This document shows positions 21,804 to 29,628 of a stretch of 33,772 bases of DNA, in pieces. The position numbers were made by a program, and so were the translations under genes. Origin of the DNA: Streptomyces morookaense (lineage in GTDB: Bacteria; Actinomycetota; Actinomycetes; Streptomycetales; Streptomycetaceae); NCBI RefSeq assembly GCF_013030945.1, contig NZ_JABBXF010000107.1, positions 1-33,772 on the forward strand, read 5' to 3'. Within the stretch, counting starts at the first letter, position 1. Each line of letters starts with the position of its first letter. The notes under the pieces were generated by a model, which was not told the DNA's origin, did not search any database, and saw only the letters and a list, made by a program, of their open reading frames with translations.

Positions 21804-24008
21804 ATGGGGCATGTGCCTGCCCTGGACGAACCCCTCAAGAAGACACTCGGCGGCAACACCGCCAAGGTCATGGCCGAGCACCTCGGTCTGCACACCGTCG
21901 GCGACCTGCTGCACCACTACCCGCGCCGCTACGCCGAGCGCGGTGAGCTCACGCGGCTGAACGACCTGCCGCTGGACGAGCACGTCACGGTGGTCGCCCA
22001 GGTCTCCGACGCGCGCGTGCACAAGTTCAACGCCGGCCGGGGCCAGCGCCTGGAGGTCACGCTCACCGACGGCAGCGGACGGCTGCAGCTCGTCTTCTTC
22101 GGGCGGTCGATCTATCACCACCAGAAGGAGCTCCTGCCCGGGCGCCGCGGCATGTTCGCGGGCAAGGTCGGCACCTTCCGCAACGTCCGCCAGCTGTCGC
22201 ACCCCGCCTACGAGATGCTCGGCAAGGACAGCGGCGCGGACACCGTCGAGGCCTGGGCCCAGCAGCTCATCCCGCTCTACCCGGCCTGCGCCCAGATGGA
22301 GTCCTGGAAGATCTCCAACGCGGTGGACGTGGTGCTCGCCTCCCTGGAGGCCACCGGCTGGGAGGCCGTCACCGACCCGCTCCCGCCCGCCCTGCAGGAG
22401 GGCCGCGGGCTGCTGCCGCTGCCCGAGGCGCTGCGCAAGGTCCACCGGCCGCGCACCAAGGCCGACATCGAGGACGCCCGCGCCCGCCTGAAGTGGGACG
22501 AGGCCTTCGTCCTCCAGGTCGCCCTGGCCCGCCGACGGCACGCCGACGCCCAGCTCCCGGCCGTGCCCCGCAAGCCCGTCGCCGGAGGACTGCTCGACGC
22601 CTTCGACGCCCGGCTGCCGTTCACCCTGACCGAGGGCCAGCGCCAGGTCTCCGCCGAGATCTTCGACGACCTGGCCACCGAACACCCCATGCACCGCCTG
22701 CTCCAGGGCGAAGTCGGCTCGGGCAAGACGATGGTCGCCCTGCGCGCCATGCTCGCCGTCGTCGACGCGGGCGGCCAGGCAGCGATGCTCGCCCCCACCG
22801 AGGTCCTCGCCCAGCAGCACCACCGGTCGGTCACCGAGATGATGGGCGACCTCGCCGAGGGCGGCATGCTCGGCGGCTCGGACCAGGGCACCAAGGTCGT
22901 CCTGCTCACCGGCTCGATGGGCACGGCGGCCCGGCGGCAGGCCCTGCTCGACCTGGTCACCGGCGAGGCCGGCATCGTCATCGGGACGCACGCCCTCATC
23001 GAGGACAAGGTCCGGTTCCACGACCTGGGCCTGGTGGTGGTCGACGAGCAGCACCGCTTCGGCGTCGAACAGCGCGACGCCCTGCGCTCCAAGGGCAGGC
23101 AACCGCCGCACCTCCTCGTCATGACCGCGACCCCGATCCCGCGCACCGTGGCCATGACGGTCTTCGGCGACCTGGAGACCTCCGTCCTGGCCCAGCTCCC
23201 GGCCGGCCGCTCGCCGATCGCCAGCCACGTGGTGCCCGCCAAGGACAAGCCGCACTTCCTCGCCCGCGCCTGGGAGCGGGTGCGCGAGGAGGTCGAGGCC
23301 GGGCACCAGGCGTACGTGGTCTGCCCGCGCATCGGCGACGAGGAGGAGCGCGCGAACGGCAAGAAGAAGTCCGCGGAGGACGAGGCCGAGAAGCGCCCGC
23401 CGCTCGCCGTCCTGGAGGTCGCCGAGCAGCTCGCCAAGGGCCCGCTGGCCGGGCTGCGCGTCGAGGTGCTGCACGGCCGCATGCAGCCCGACGCCAAGGA
23501 CGACGTGATGCGCCGCTTCGCCGCGGGCGAGGTGGACGTCCTCGTCGCGACGACGGTCATCGAGGTCGGCGTGAACGTCCCCAACGCCACCGCCATGGTG
23601 ATCATGGACGCGGACCGGTTCGGCGTCTCCCAGCTGCACCAGCTGCGCGGCCGCGTCGGCCGCGGCTCCGCGGCGGGCCTGTGCCTGCTGGTCAGCGAGA
23701 TGCCGGAGGCCAGCCCGGCCCGCGCCCGGCTGAGCGCGGTCGCCTCGACGCTGGACGGCTTCGAGCTGTCCCGGATCGACCTCGAACAGCGCCGCGAGGG
23801 CGACGTCCTCGGCCAGGCCCAGTCGGGCGTCCGCTCGTCGCTGCGGATGCTCGCCGTCATCGACGACGAGGACATCATCACGGCGGCCCGCGAGGAGGCG
23901 ACGACGGTCGTCGCCGCCGACCCCGAGCTGAGCGCCCTGCCGGCCCTCCGCACGGCGCTGGACGCGTTGCTGGACGCGGAACGGGAGGAGTTTTTGGACA
24001 AGGGCTGA
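21804..24008 (+). CDS. recG: ATP-dependent DNA helicase RecG
   Basis: 734 residues. Superfamily 2 helicase that remodels stalled forks and Holliday junctions. Seen: N-terminal wedge/OB domain (LHHYPRRYAERGELTRLNDL, VVAQVSDARVHKFN), Walker A GEVGSGKT (302-309), LAPTEVLAQQH, DEQH box (414-417) in VDEQHRFGVEQRDAL, TATPIPRT, VEVLHGRM, and the helicase motif VI region QLHQLRGRVGRG. Full length. A Lys/Glu-rich loop (NGKKKSAEDEAEKRP) interrupts the second helicase lobe. The ATG has no Shine-Dalgarno sequence and sits beside a palindrome. Confidence 0.97.
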   Translation: MGHVPALDEPLKKTLGGNTAKVMAEHLGLHTVGDLLHHYPRRYAERGELTRLNDLPLDEHVTVVAQVSDARVHKFNAGRGQRLEVTLTDGSGRLQLVFFGRSIYHHQKELLPGRRGMFAGKVGTFRNVRQLSHPAYEMLGKDSGADTVEAWAQQLIPLYPACAQMESWKISNAVDVVLASLEATGWEAVTDPLPPALQEGRGLLPLPEALRKVHRPRTKADIEDARARLKWDEAFVLQVALARRRHADAQLPAVPRKPVAGGLLDAFDARLPFTLTEGQRQVSAEIFDDLATEHPMHRLLQGEVGSGKTMVALRAMLAVVDAGGQAAMLAPTEVLAQQHHRSVTEMMGDLAEGGMLGGSDQGTKVVLLTGSMGTAARRQALLDLVTGEAGIVIGTHALIEDKVRFHDLGLVVVDEQHRFGVEQRDALRSKGRQPPHLLVMTATPIPRTVAMTVFGDLETSVLAQLPAGRSPIASHVVPAKDKPHFLARAWERVREEVEAGHQAYVVCPRIGDEEERANGKKKSAEDEAEKRPPLAVLEVAEQLAKGPLAGLRVEVLHGRMQPDAKDDVMRRFAAGEVDVLVATTVIEVGVNVPNATAMVIMDADRFGVSQLHQLRGRVGRGSAAGLCLLVSEMPEASPARARLSAVASTLDGFELSRIDLEQRREGDVLGQAQSGVRSSLRMLAVIDDEDIITAAREEATTVVAADPELSALPALRTALDALLDAEREEFLDKG

Positions 24009-24122
24009 GCGGTCCGTCGCCTGCGCGAGCGGCCCCCCACCGGCCCGCAGGCAAAAACGCCTACCCTGATGACGCGGCGCCAGCCGCGCCCGGTACCCAC
24101 ACCCCGAAGGGCCCCGAACACC

Positions 24123-24722
24123 ATGACCCGCGTGATCGCCGGCACCGCCGGCGGACGCCGCCTGGCCGTGCCGCCCGGCACCGGCACCCGCCCCACCTCC
24201 GACCGGGCGCGCGAGGGCCTGTTCTCCACCTGGCAGTCCCTCCTCGGCACCCTGGACGGCATCCGGGTGCTGGACCTCTACGGCGGTTCGGGCGCGGTCG
24301 GCCTGGAGGCCCTCTCGCGCGGCGCCGGGCATGTGCTGCTGGTGGAGGCCGACGCCCGCGCGGTGCGCGTGATCCGGGAGAACGTCCGGGTCATCGGGCT
24401 GCCGGGAGCCGAGGTGCGCACCGGCAAGGCCGAGCAGATCGCCGCCGGCGCCGCGCCCTCCGCTCCGTACGACGTGGTCTTCCTCGACCCGCCCTACGCC
24501 GTCACGGACGACGAGGTGCGGGAGATCCTCCTCACACTCCGTGCCGGGGGCTGGCTCGCCGAGGACGCGCTCGCCACCGTGGAGCGCAGCACCAGGGGCG
24601 GGGAATTCCGCTGGCCGGACGGCTTCGACGCACTGAGGGCCCGTCGCTACGGCGAGGGAACGCTTTGGTACGGTCGCGCCGCCTCGGCGTGCACTGCTGA
24701 GACATCATCAGGCACGTCATGA
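24123..24722 (+). CDS. rsmD: 16S rRNA (guanine(966)-N(2))-methyltransferase
   Basis: 199 residues. SAM-dependent methylation of G966 in 16S rRNA. Seen: RVIAGTAGGRRLAVPPGTGT, RPTSDRAREGLFS, SAM-binding VLDLYGGSGAVGLEALSRG and catalytic DPPY (122-125). The ATG at 24123 begins the conserved region; an in-frame ATG at 24069 would add an arginine/proline-rich stretch that looks non-coding. It overlaps the first possible start of coaD by 4 nt (ATGA), the usual rsmD-coaD pairing in bacteria. Confidence 0.95.
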   Translation: MTRVIAGTAGGRRLAVPPGTGTRPTSDRAREGLFSTWQSLLGTLDGIRVLDLYGGSGAVGLEALSRGAGHVLLVEADARAVRVIRENVRVIGLPGAEVRTGKAEQIAAGAAPSAPYDVVFLDPPYAVTDDEVREILLTLRAGGWLAEDALATVERSTRGGEFRWPDGFDALRARRYGEGTLWYGRAASACTAETSSGTS

Positions 24723-24748
24723 ATGGACCGGAGAGCGAGGAACCACTG

Positions 24749-25228
24749 TTGCGCCGCGCCGTCTGCCCGGGGTCGTTCGACCCCGTCACCAATGGACACC
24801 TCGACATCATCGCCCGGGCCTCCCGGCTGTACGACGTCGTGCACGTCGCCGTGATGATCAACAAGTCCAAGCAGGGCCTCTTCACGGTCGACGAGCGGAT
24901 AGACCTGCTCCGCCAGGTCACCGCCGAGTACGGCAATGTCCAGGTGGAGGCCTTCCACGGGCTGCTCGTCGACTTCTGCAAGGAGCGTGACATCCCCGCC
25001 ATCGTCAAGGGGCTGCGGGCCGTCAGCGACTTCGACTACGAGCTGCAGATGGCCCAGATGAACAACGGCCTCTCGGGCGTCGAGACCCTCTTCGTCCCCA
25101 CCAACCCCACCTACAGCTTCCTCTCCTCCAGCCTGGTCAAGGAGGTCGCGGCCTGGGGCGGCGACGTCTCCCACCTGGTGCCGCCGTTGGTCCTGGAGGC
25201 CCTCACCGAGCGTCTCGCCCGGAGCTGA
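24749..25228 (+). CDS. coaD: Phosphopantetheine adenylyltransferase
   Basis: 159 residues from the TTG start, the usual family length. Adenylates 4'-phosphopantetheine in coenzyme A synthesis. Seen: RRAVCPGSFDPVTNGHLDII with the nucleotidyltransferase TxGH motif (14-17), AVMINKSKQGLF, RAVSDFDYELQMAQMN and FLSSSLVKEVAAWGGDVS. The TTG has GAGGAA a few bases upstream. An in-frame ATG at 24719, overlapping the rsmD stop, would add ten acidic residues before the conserved start and is the alternative. Confidence 0.95.
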   Translation: MRRAVCPGSFDPVTNGHLDIIARASRLYDVVHVAVMINKSKQGLFTVDERIDLLRQVTAEYGNVQVEAFHGLLVDFCKERDIPAIVKGLRAVSDFDYELQMAQMNNGLSGVETLFVPTNPTYSFLSSSLVKEVAAWGGDVSHLVPPLVLEALTERLARS

Positions 25229-25326
25229 CGCCCCGGCGCGGTGCCGGTGAGTGCCCGGCGGGGTCCGCTGGCCGTACAGTCGTCCCCGTTCGTTCCCATC
25301 GGTCGGAAGAGAGTGGCGAGCGCCAG

Positions 25327-26364
25327 GTGGACGTACAGAAGAAGCTCGACGAGATCGTCACGGCCGTCGCCGGTGCCCGCTCGCTGCCCATGTCGGCCTC
25401 CTGCGTCGTCAACCGGGCCGAGCTGCTCGCGCTGCTGGAGGAGATGCGCACGGCGCTGCCCGGCTCGCTCGCCCAGGCGCGCGAGGTCATCGGCGACCGT
25501 GAGCAGCTCGTCGCGGACGCCCGCGAGGAGGCCGAGCGGATCCTGGACGCGGCCCGTGCCGAGCGCGGGACGCTGATCTCGGACACCGAGGTCGCGCGCC
25601 GCTCCCAGGACGAGGCGGACCGCATCCTCGCGGAGGCCCGCCGGGAGGCGGAGCAGATCCGCGCGGAGGCCGACGACTACGTCGACAGCAAGCTCGCCAA
25701 CTTCGAGGTCGTCCTCACCAAGACCATCGGCTCCGTCGACCGCGGCCGCGAGAAGCTGCTCGGCCTGCAGGACGGCGGCGGCCCCGGCGAGGACGACGCC
25801 CCCGAGCGCAGCGCCGACCCCGCCACCCAGCGGCGGAACGCCGACGCCTACGTGGACGCCAAGCTGGGAGCGGTCTCGGCCGTCCTGGCCAAGACCCTGG
25901 AGGCCGTCGGCCGCGGCCGCGAGAAGCTGACGGGCGCCCGGCCCACGGACGAGCTCGGTGCCCTGGCCGCCCAGGGCGAGCCGCCGGCGGGCGCTCCCAC
26001 CAGCGACGCGGACTTCCTCGCCGAACTCGCCGCCTCGCAGCAGCCGACGAGCCCGCCCCCGGTCCCGCAGCAGGCCGTCTACGCGGACTACCAGGAGCCC
26101 GCAGCGGCCTACCAGGACCCGTACGGCTACCAGCAGGCCTACCCGGCGCACCCGGACCCGTACGCCGTCCAGAGCGGCTACCAGGACCCGTACGGCTATC
26201 ACCAGCAGCCCTACGCGGCACAGCCGCAGCAGGTGTCACAGCAGGTGCCGCAACAGCACCAGCCGCAGCCGCACCAGCAGGGCGCCGGGCTCGACGAGAC
26301 GAGCTTCTTCGACACCGGGATGATCGACCTCGACCAGCTCCGCAGGTACGAGCAGGGCCGCTGA
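25327..26364 (+). CDS. DivIVA-like coiled-coil protein with duplicated module and Tyr/Gln/Pro-rich region
   Basis: 345 residues, cytosolic, with no membrane helix. Layout: N-terminal segment with SASCVVNRAELLALLEEM, a long charged coiled coil (about 50-118), then two copies of a 29-residue module starting YVDSKLANFEVVL (118-146) and YVDAKLGAVSAVL (175-203), each ending in an RGREKL(L/T)G motif. A low-complexity stretch (about 240-318) has repeated YQDPYGY units and Gln runs. A conserved-looking tail SFFDTGMIDLDQLRRYEQGR closes it. The coiled-coil part resembles DivIVA/ATP-synthase-B-like proteins annotated as cell-division initiation. From memory it sits beside coaD in other actinobacteria. 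A polar-growth or scaffold role is inference. A TACAGT box lies at 25275-25280. Confidence 0.85.
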   Translation: MDVQKKLDEIVTAVAGARSLPMSASCVVNRAELLALLEEMRTALPGSLAQAREVIGDREQLVADAREEAERILDAARAERGTLISDTEVARRSQDEADRILAEARREAEQIRAEADDYVDSKLANFEVVLTKTIGSVDRGREKLLGLQDGGGPGEDDAPERSADPATQRRNADAYVDAKLGAVSAVLAKTLEAVGRGREKLTGARPTDELGALAAQGEPPAGAPTSDADFLAELAASQQPTSPPPVPQQAVYADYQEPAAAYQDPYGYQQAYPAHPDPYAVQSGYQDPYGYHQQPYAAQPQQVSQQVPQQHQPQPHQQGAGLDETSFFDTGMIDLDQLRRYEQGR

Positions 26365-26398
26365 CCGGCCAGGTCCGCAGCCGGACAACCGGAGCGGA

Positions 26399-26428
26399 TT
26401 GGGCCCAGAGCGGGGCGTCCAGTATCCT
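26399..26428 (+). promoter_or_regulatory. Promoter of the DUF177-rpmF-rnc-mutM cluster
   Basis: TTGGGC (26399-26404), an 18-nt spacer, then TATCCT (26423-26428). Predicted start near 26435, leaving a leader of about 50-85 nt depending on the DUF177 start codon. Confidence 0.5.
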
Positions 26429-26485
26429 GGCTCTTCGGTCGCGCATGCATCCGCGATCCAGGCTGCCCTCGGCGTTCCGTGCGAG

Positions 26486-27148
26486 GTGCGGCCTCACCCG
26501 CGTAGAAAGCAGGAAGCCCTGAACGCCCGCCTTGATCACCGTGACCCTCTCGTGTTCGACACACGCGAGCTGGGCCGGCGTCCCGGTGCGCTGAAGCGGC
26601 TCTCCCGCTCCGTCCCCGCCCCCAAGGACCTCGGTATCGAGGTCATCGGGGTGGCCGAGGGTGCGACCGTTGAGCTTGACCTCCGGCTGGAATCGGTCAT
26701 GGAAGGGGTGCTTGTCACAGGCACCGCCCGTGCGCCGCTGACCGGGGAGTGCGTAAGGTGTCTGGAGCCGCTCGAGCAGGAGCTCGAAGTGGACTTCCAG
26801 GAGCTGTACTCCTACCCCGACCTCGACGAGCGGGGCCGCCTCGCGGCCACCGACGACGAGGACGAGGACGACGAAGAGGACACGCTCTTCCTCGAGGACG
26901 ACTTGCTCGGCCTCGAACCCGTGCTGCGCGATGCGGTGGTGCTCGCACTGCCGCTGCAGCCGGTGTGCCAGGACGACTGCCCCGGCCTGTGCTCCGAGTG
27001 CGGAGCGCGGCTGGCGGACGACCCGGACCACCACCACGAGACCGTCGACATTCGTTGGGCGGCACTGCAGGGACTCGCCGGTTCCGACCAGGACGGCGAG
27101 AAGGACAACGCACCCCGTGCCAACGGGGATGACTCACAGGAGAAGTAG
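26486..27148 (+). CDS. DUF177 (YceD) family zinc-motif protein
   Basis: 220 residues from the GTG. Family found upstream of rpmF in most bacteria and linked to 23S rRNA/large-subunit accumulation. Seen: LVFDTRELGRRPGALKRL, LRLESVMEGVLVTGTARAPL, ECVRCLEPLEQEL (first Cys pair), an Asp/Glu-rich loop around 125-140, and CQDDCPGLCSECGARL (second Cys cluster). The start is uncertain: the first eleven codons include AGA and CGT and lack the genome's third-base bias, and homology begins at LNARLDHRDP. A CTG at 26519 with AGGA 4 nt upstream may be the true start. rpmF begins 2 nt after the stop. Confidence 0.9.
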   Translation: MRPHPRRKQEALNARLDHRDPLVFDTRELGRRPGALKRLSRSVPAPKDLGIEVIGVAEGATVELDLRLESVMEGVLVTGTARAPLTGECVRCLEPLEQELEVDFQELYSYPDLDERGRLAATDDEDEDDEEDTLFLEDDLLGLEPVLRDAVVLALPLQPVCQDDCPGLCSECGARLADDPDHHHETVDIRWAALQGLAGSDQDGEKDNAPRANGDDSQEK

Positions 27149-27150
27149 CC

Positions 27151-27324
27151 GTGGCTGTTCCGAAGCGGAAGATGTCGCGCAGCAACACGCGCCACCGCCG
27201 GTCGCAGTGGAAGGCTGCGGTCACCCCCCTGGTGGCGTGCGAGCGCTGCCACGAGCCGAAGCAGCAGCACATCGCGTGCCCGAGCTGCGGCACCTACAAC
27301 AAGCGCCAGGTCCTCGAGGTCTGA
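27151..27324 (+). CDS. rpmF: 50S ribosomal protein L32
   Basis: 57 residues. Structural protein of the large ribosomal subunit: AVPKRKMSRSNTRHRRSQW, then two Cys pairs C30/C33 and C43/C46 (CERC, CPSC), making it a zinc-binding version. GTG start; CAGGAGAAG in the end of the DUF177 gene supplies the ribosome site. It follows DUF177 by 2 nt and precedes rnc by 19 nt, the conserved DUF177-rpmF-rnc order. Confidence 0.97.
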   Translation: MAVPKRKMSRSNTRHRRSQWKAAVTPLVACERCHEPKQQHIACPSCGTYNKRQVLEV

Positions 27325-27343
27325 TCGGCGGGTGACAGGCTCC

Positions 27344-28162
27344 ATGTCAGACGCCACTACGCCATCCCGCAGTCGCGGGAATGGGGCGCCTCAGGCGGAC
27401 GCGGCCTCGTCTCACACGCTTCTGGAAGGGCGGCTCGGGTACACACTCGAGACCGCCCTTCTGGTGCGTGCGCTGACCCACCGTTCCTACGCCTACGAGA
27501 ACGGCGGCCTGCCCACCAACGAGCGGCTGGAGTTCCTCGGGGACTCCGTCCTCGGCCTGGTGGTCACGGACACCCTGTACCGGATCCACCCCGACCTGCC
27601 CGAAGGCCAGCTGGCCAAGCTGCGGGCCGCGGTGGTCAACTCCCGGGCGCTGGCCGAAGTCGGCCGGGGCCTGGACCTGGGCGCCTTCATCCGGCTCGGC
27701 CGCGGTGAAGAGGGCACAGGCGGCCGGGACAAGGCTTCGATCCTCGCGGACACCCTGGAAGCGGTCATCGGCGCGGTCTACCTGGACCAGGGCCTGGACG
27801 CCGCTTCGGAGCTGGTGCACCGGCTCTTCGACCCGCTGATCGAGAAGTCCTCGAACCTCGGCGCAGGCCTGGACTGGAAGACCAGCCTCCAGGAGCTCAC
27901 GGCCACCGAGGGTCTCGGTGTCCCGGAGTACCTGGTCACGGAGACCGGTCCCGACCACGAGAAGACCTTCACGGCTGCTGCCCGCGTCGGTGGTGTCGCG
28001 TACGGCACCGGCACCGGCCGCAGCAAGAAGGAAGCGGAGCAGCAGGCGGCGGAGTCCGCCTGGCGCGCCATCCACAAGGCGGCGGAGGAACGTGCCGCCG
28101 CCGCCAAGGAAGGCGGCTCCCCGTCGGCGGACACCGCCGACAGCGCGCAGCAGAGCGCATAG
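27344..28162 (+). CDS. rnc: Ribonuclease III (AbsB-type)
   Basis: 272 residues. Double-strand-specific endonuclease for rRNA and mRNA processing. Seen: RALTHRSYAYENG, the signature NERLEFLGDSVLGL (59-72) with metal-binding acids, DTLEAVIGAVYLDQG, then a dsRNA-binding domain (DWKTSLQELTA ... GTGRSKKEAEQQAAESAW) and an Ala/Ser-rich tail. Known: the S. coelicolor orthologue (absB) is a global regulator of antibiotic production. ATG at 27344 with ACAGG just upstream; an in-frame GTG at 27332 adds four residues. Confidence 0.96.
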   Translation: MSDATTPSRSRGNGAPQADAASSHTLLEGRLGYTLETALLVRALTHRSYAYENGGLPTNERLEFLGDSVLGLVVTDTLYRIHPDLPEGQLAKLRAAVVNSRALAEVGRGLDLGAFIRLGRGEEGTGGRDKASILADTLEAVIGAVYLDQGLDAASELVHRLFDPLIEKSSNLGAGLDWKTSLQELTATEGLGVPEYLVTETGPDHEKTFTAAARVGGVAYGTGTGRSKKEAEQQAAESAWRAIHKAAEERAAAAKEGGSPSADTADSAQQSA

Positions 28163-28259
28163 CACGAACCGCCGGCCGGTTCGCGGCACCGACTCCGGTG
28201 CCGCGAGCCGGTCTTCGTCTTTCCGCCGCCGGGGGGCGGCCGCCTGGAGGAGCACACCC

Positions 28260-29126
28260 ATGCCCGAGCTGCCCGAGGTCGAGGTCGTCCGCCGTGGCCT
28301 GGAGCGCTGGGTCGGCGGCCGCACCGTCGCCGCCGTCGAGGTGCTGCACCCGCGGGCCATCCGCCGGCACCCGGCCGGACCGGTCGATTTCGCCGCGCAG
28401 TTGACCGGTCAGCGGCTCGGCACGGCCCGACGGCGCGGCAAATACCTGTGGTTGCCGGTGGGGGAGGGGAACCGGGCCGTCCTCGCGCACCTCGGCATGA
28501 GCGGCCAGCTGCTGGTGCAGCCGCCGGCCGCCCCCGACGAGAAGCACCTGCGCATCCGCATCCGCTTCGCCGACACCGAGGGCACCGAACTCCGCTTCGT
28601 CGACCAGCGCACCTTCGGCGGGCTCTCGCTGCACGACACCGTCCCCGGCGACCCCGACGGCCTCCCGGACGTCATCGCACACATCGCCCGGGACCCGCTG
28701 GACCCGGCCTTCGACGACGCCGCGTTCCACGCGGCGCTGCGCAGGCGCCGCACGACCGTCAAGCGGGCCCTGCTCGACCAGTCGCTGATCAGCGGCGTCG
28801 GCAACATCTACGCGGACGAGGCGCTCTGGCGGACGCGCCTGCACTACGACCGCCCCACCGCGACCCTGACCCGCCCCCGGACCGCCGAACTGCTCCTCCA
28901 TATCCGCGAGGTCATGAACGAGGCCCTGGCGGCCGGCGGCACCAGCTTCGACAGCCTCTACGTCAATGTGAACGGCCAATCCGGCTATTTCGACCGGTCG
29001 TTGGACGCGTACGGGCGCGAGGACGAACCGTGCCGCCGCTGCGGCACGGCCATGCGCCGGCACCCCTGGATGAACCGCTCCAGCTACTTCTGCCCCCGCT
29101 GCCAGCGGCCGCCGCGCGCCGCGTAG
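28260..29126 (+). CDS. mutM: Formamidopyrimidine-DNA glycosylase
   Basis: 288 residues. Base-excision repair enzyme removing 8-oxoguanine and formamidopyrimidines. Seen: N-terminal PELPEVEVVRRGL (catalytic Pro2, Glu3), RRRGKYLWL (lysine 61), HLGMSGQL, DQSLISGVGNIYADEALW and the C-terminal zinc finger CRRCG ... CPRCQ. This is a full-length active-type member. ATG with TGGAGGAG upstream. It follows rnc by 97 nt; a convergent hairpin separates it from the HxlR gene. Confidence 0.96.
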   Translation: MPELPEVEVVRRGLERWVGGRTVAAVEVLHPRAIRRHPAGPVDFAAQLTGQRLGTARRRGKYLWLPVGEGNRAVLAHLGMSGQLLVQPPAAPDEKHLRIRIRFADTEGTELRFVDQRTFGGLSLHDTVPGDPDGLPDVIAHIARDPLDPAFDDAAFHAALRRRRTTVKRALLDQSLISGVGNIYADEALWRTRLHYDRPTATLTRPRTAELLLHIREVMNEALAAGGTSFDSLYVNVNGQSGYFDRSLDAYGREDEPCRRCGTAMRRHPWMNRSSYFCPRCQRPPRAA

Positions 29127-29130
29127 GTCC

Positions 29131-29146
29131 CGCCCCGTCAGGGGCG
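29131..29146. terminator. Hairpin between convergent mutM and HxlR genes
   Basis: CGCCCC (29131-29136), loop GTCA, GGGGCG (29141-29146). The HxlR stop codon lies in and beside the loop (29138-29140). Likely bidirectional end-block; no U-run. Confidence 0.45.
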
Positions 29147-29524
29147 CCGCTGCTCCGCGTCGTAAACCTCGCGTGCGGCAAGCACATCCGGCATCCGGCT
29201 CTCCAGCAGCCCGATCAACTCCAGGAGCTGCTCGGCGACTTCGCGTCCGAGCGCGGTCAACGCATAGTCCACGCGCGGCGGATTCACCGGCTGCGCGTGC
29301 CGGTGCACAAGCCCGTCCCGCTCCAGCGCCTGCAGCGTCTGGGACAGCATCTTCTCGCTGACGCCCTCGACGCGGCGGCGCAGTTCGTTGAACCGCAGCG
29401 TGTCCTCGCGCAGCGCGCCGAGCGTGAGGGCGCCCCACCGGCCGGTGACATGGCCCAGGGTGTCGCGGGAGGGGCAGTTCCGCGCGAAGACGTCGAACGG
29501 CAGCTGGTCCTGATCCTGATCCAT
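29138..29524 (-). CDS. HxlR-family transcriptional regulator (redox-sensing type)
   Basis: 128 residues, winged-helix dimer. Seen: FARNCPSRDTLGHVTGRWGA, LRFNELRRRVEGVSEKMLSQ (recognition region), LERDGLVHRHAQPVNPPRVD (wing) and LTALGREV. A single Cys (C17) sits at the position conserved in the thiol-switch HxlR regulators YodB and HypR of Bacillus, which sense quinones and electrophiles. Divergent from a flavodoxin-like gene, with three 17-bp direct repeats between them. This parallels YodB/HypR control of nearby oxidoreductases. ATG 6 nt after TAGGGT, no ribosome site: leaderless. Confidence 0.92.
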   Translation of the reverse strand: MDQDQDQLPFDVFARNCPSRDTLGHVTGRWGALTLGALREDTLRFNELRRRVEGVSEKMLSQTLQALERDGLVHRHAQPVNPPRVDYALTALGREVAEQLLELIGLLESRMPDVLAAREVYDAEQRRP

Positions 29525-29530
29525 GCAGAC

Positions 29531-29536
29531 ACCCTA
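29531..29536 (-). promoter_or_regulatory. -10 box TAGGGT for leaderless HxlR gene
   Basis: Minus-strand TAGGGT lies 6 nt before the ATG at 29524. The -35 zone falls inside the first direct repeat (29547-29563). Confidence 0.5.
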
Positions 29537-29546
29537 CTCCGGCACA

Positions 29547-29597
29547 GCGCTTACCAACAGGTTGCGCTTTCCAAAAGTTAGTGCTTTCCTTTCGGCA
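29547..29597. promoter_or_regulatory. Three 17-bp direct repeats, candidate HxlR operator
   Basis: Units begin at 29547 (GCGCTTACCAACAGGTT), 29564 (GCGCTTTCCAAAAGTTA) and 29581 (GTGCTTTCCTTTCGGCA), with an exact period of 17 bases. Units 1 and 2 match at 13 of 17 positions. They cover the promoter region between the regulator and the oxidoreductase gene. A TTACCA-N17-AAAGTT promoter (29551-29579) for the latter would be overlapped. Confidence 0.6.
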
Positions 29598-29628
29598 TCG
29601 CACTTCGCAACTCCGAGAGGTATCCGCC

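Noticed and set aside
21786..24332. 848-codon open frame antisense to recG
   Set aside because: Shadow frame from strong third-position GC bias. The plus-strand RecG motifs are complete.
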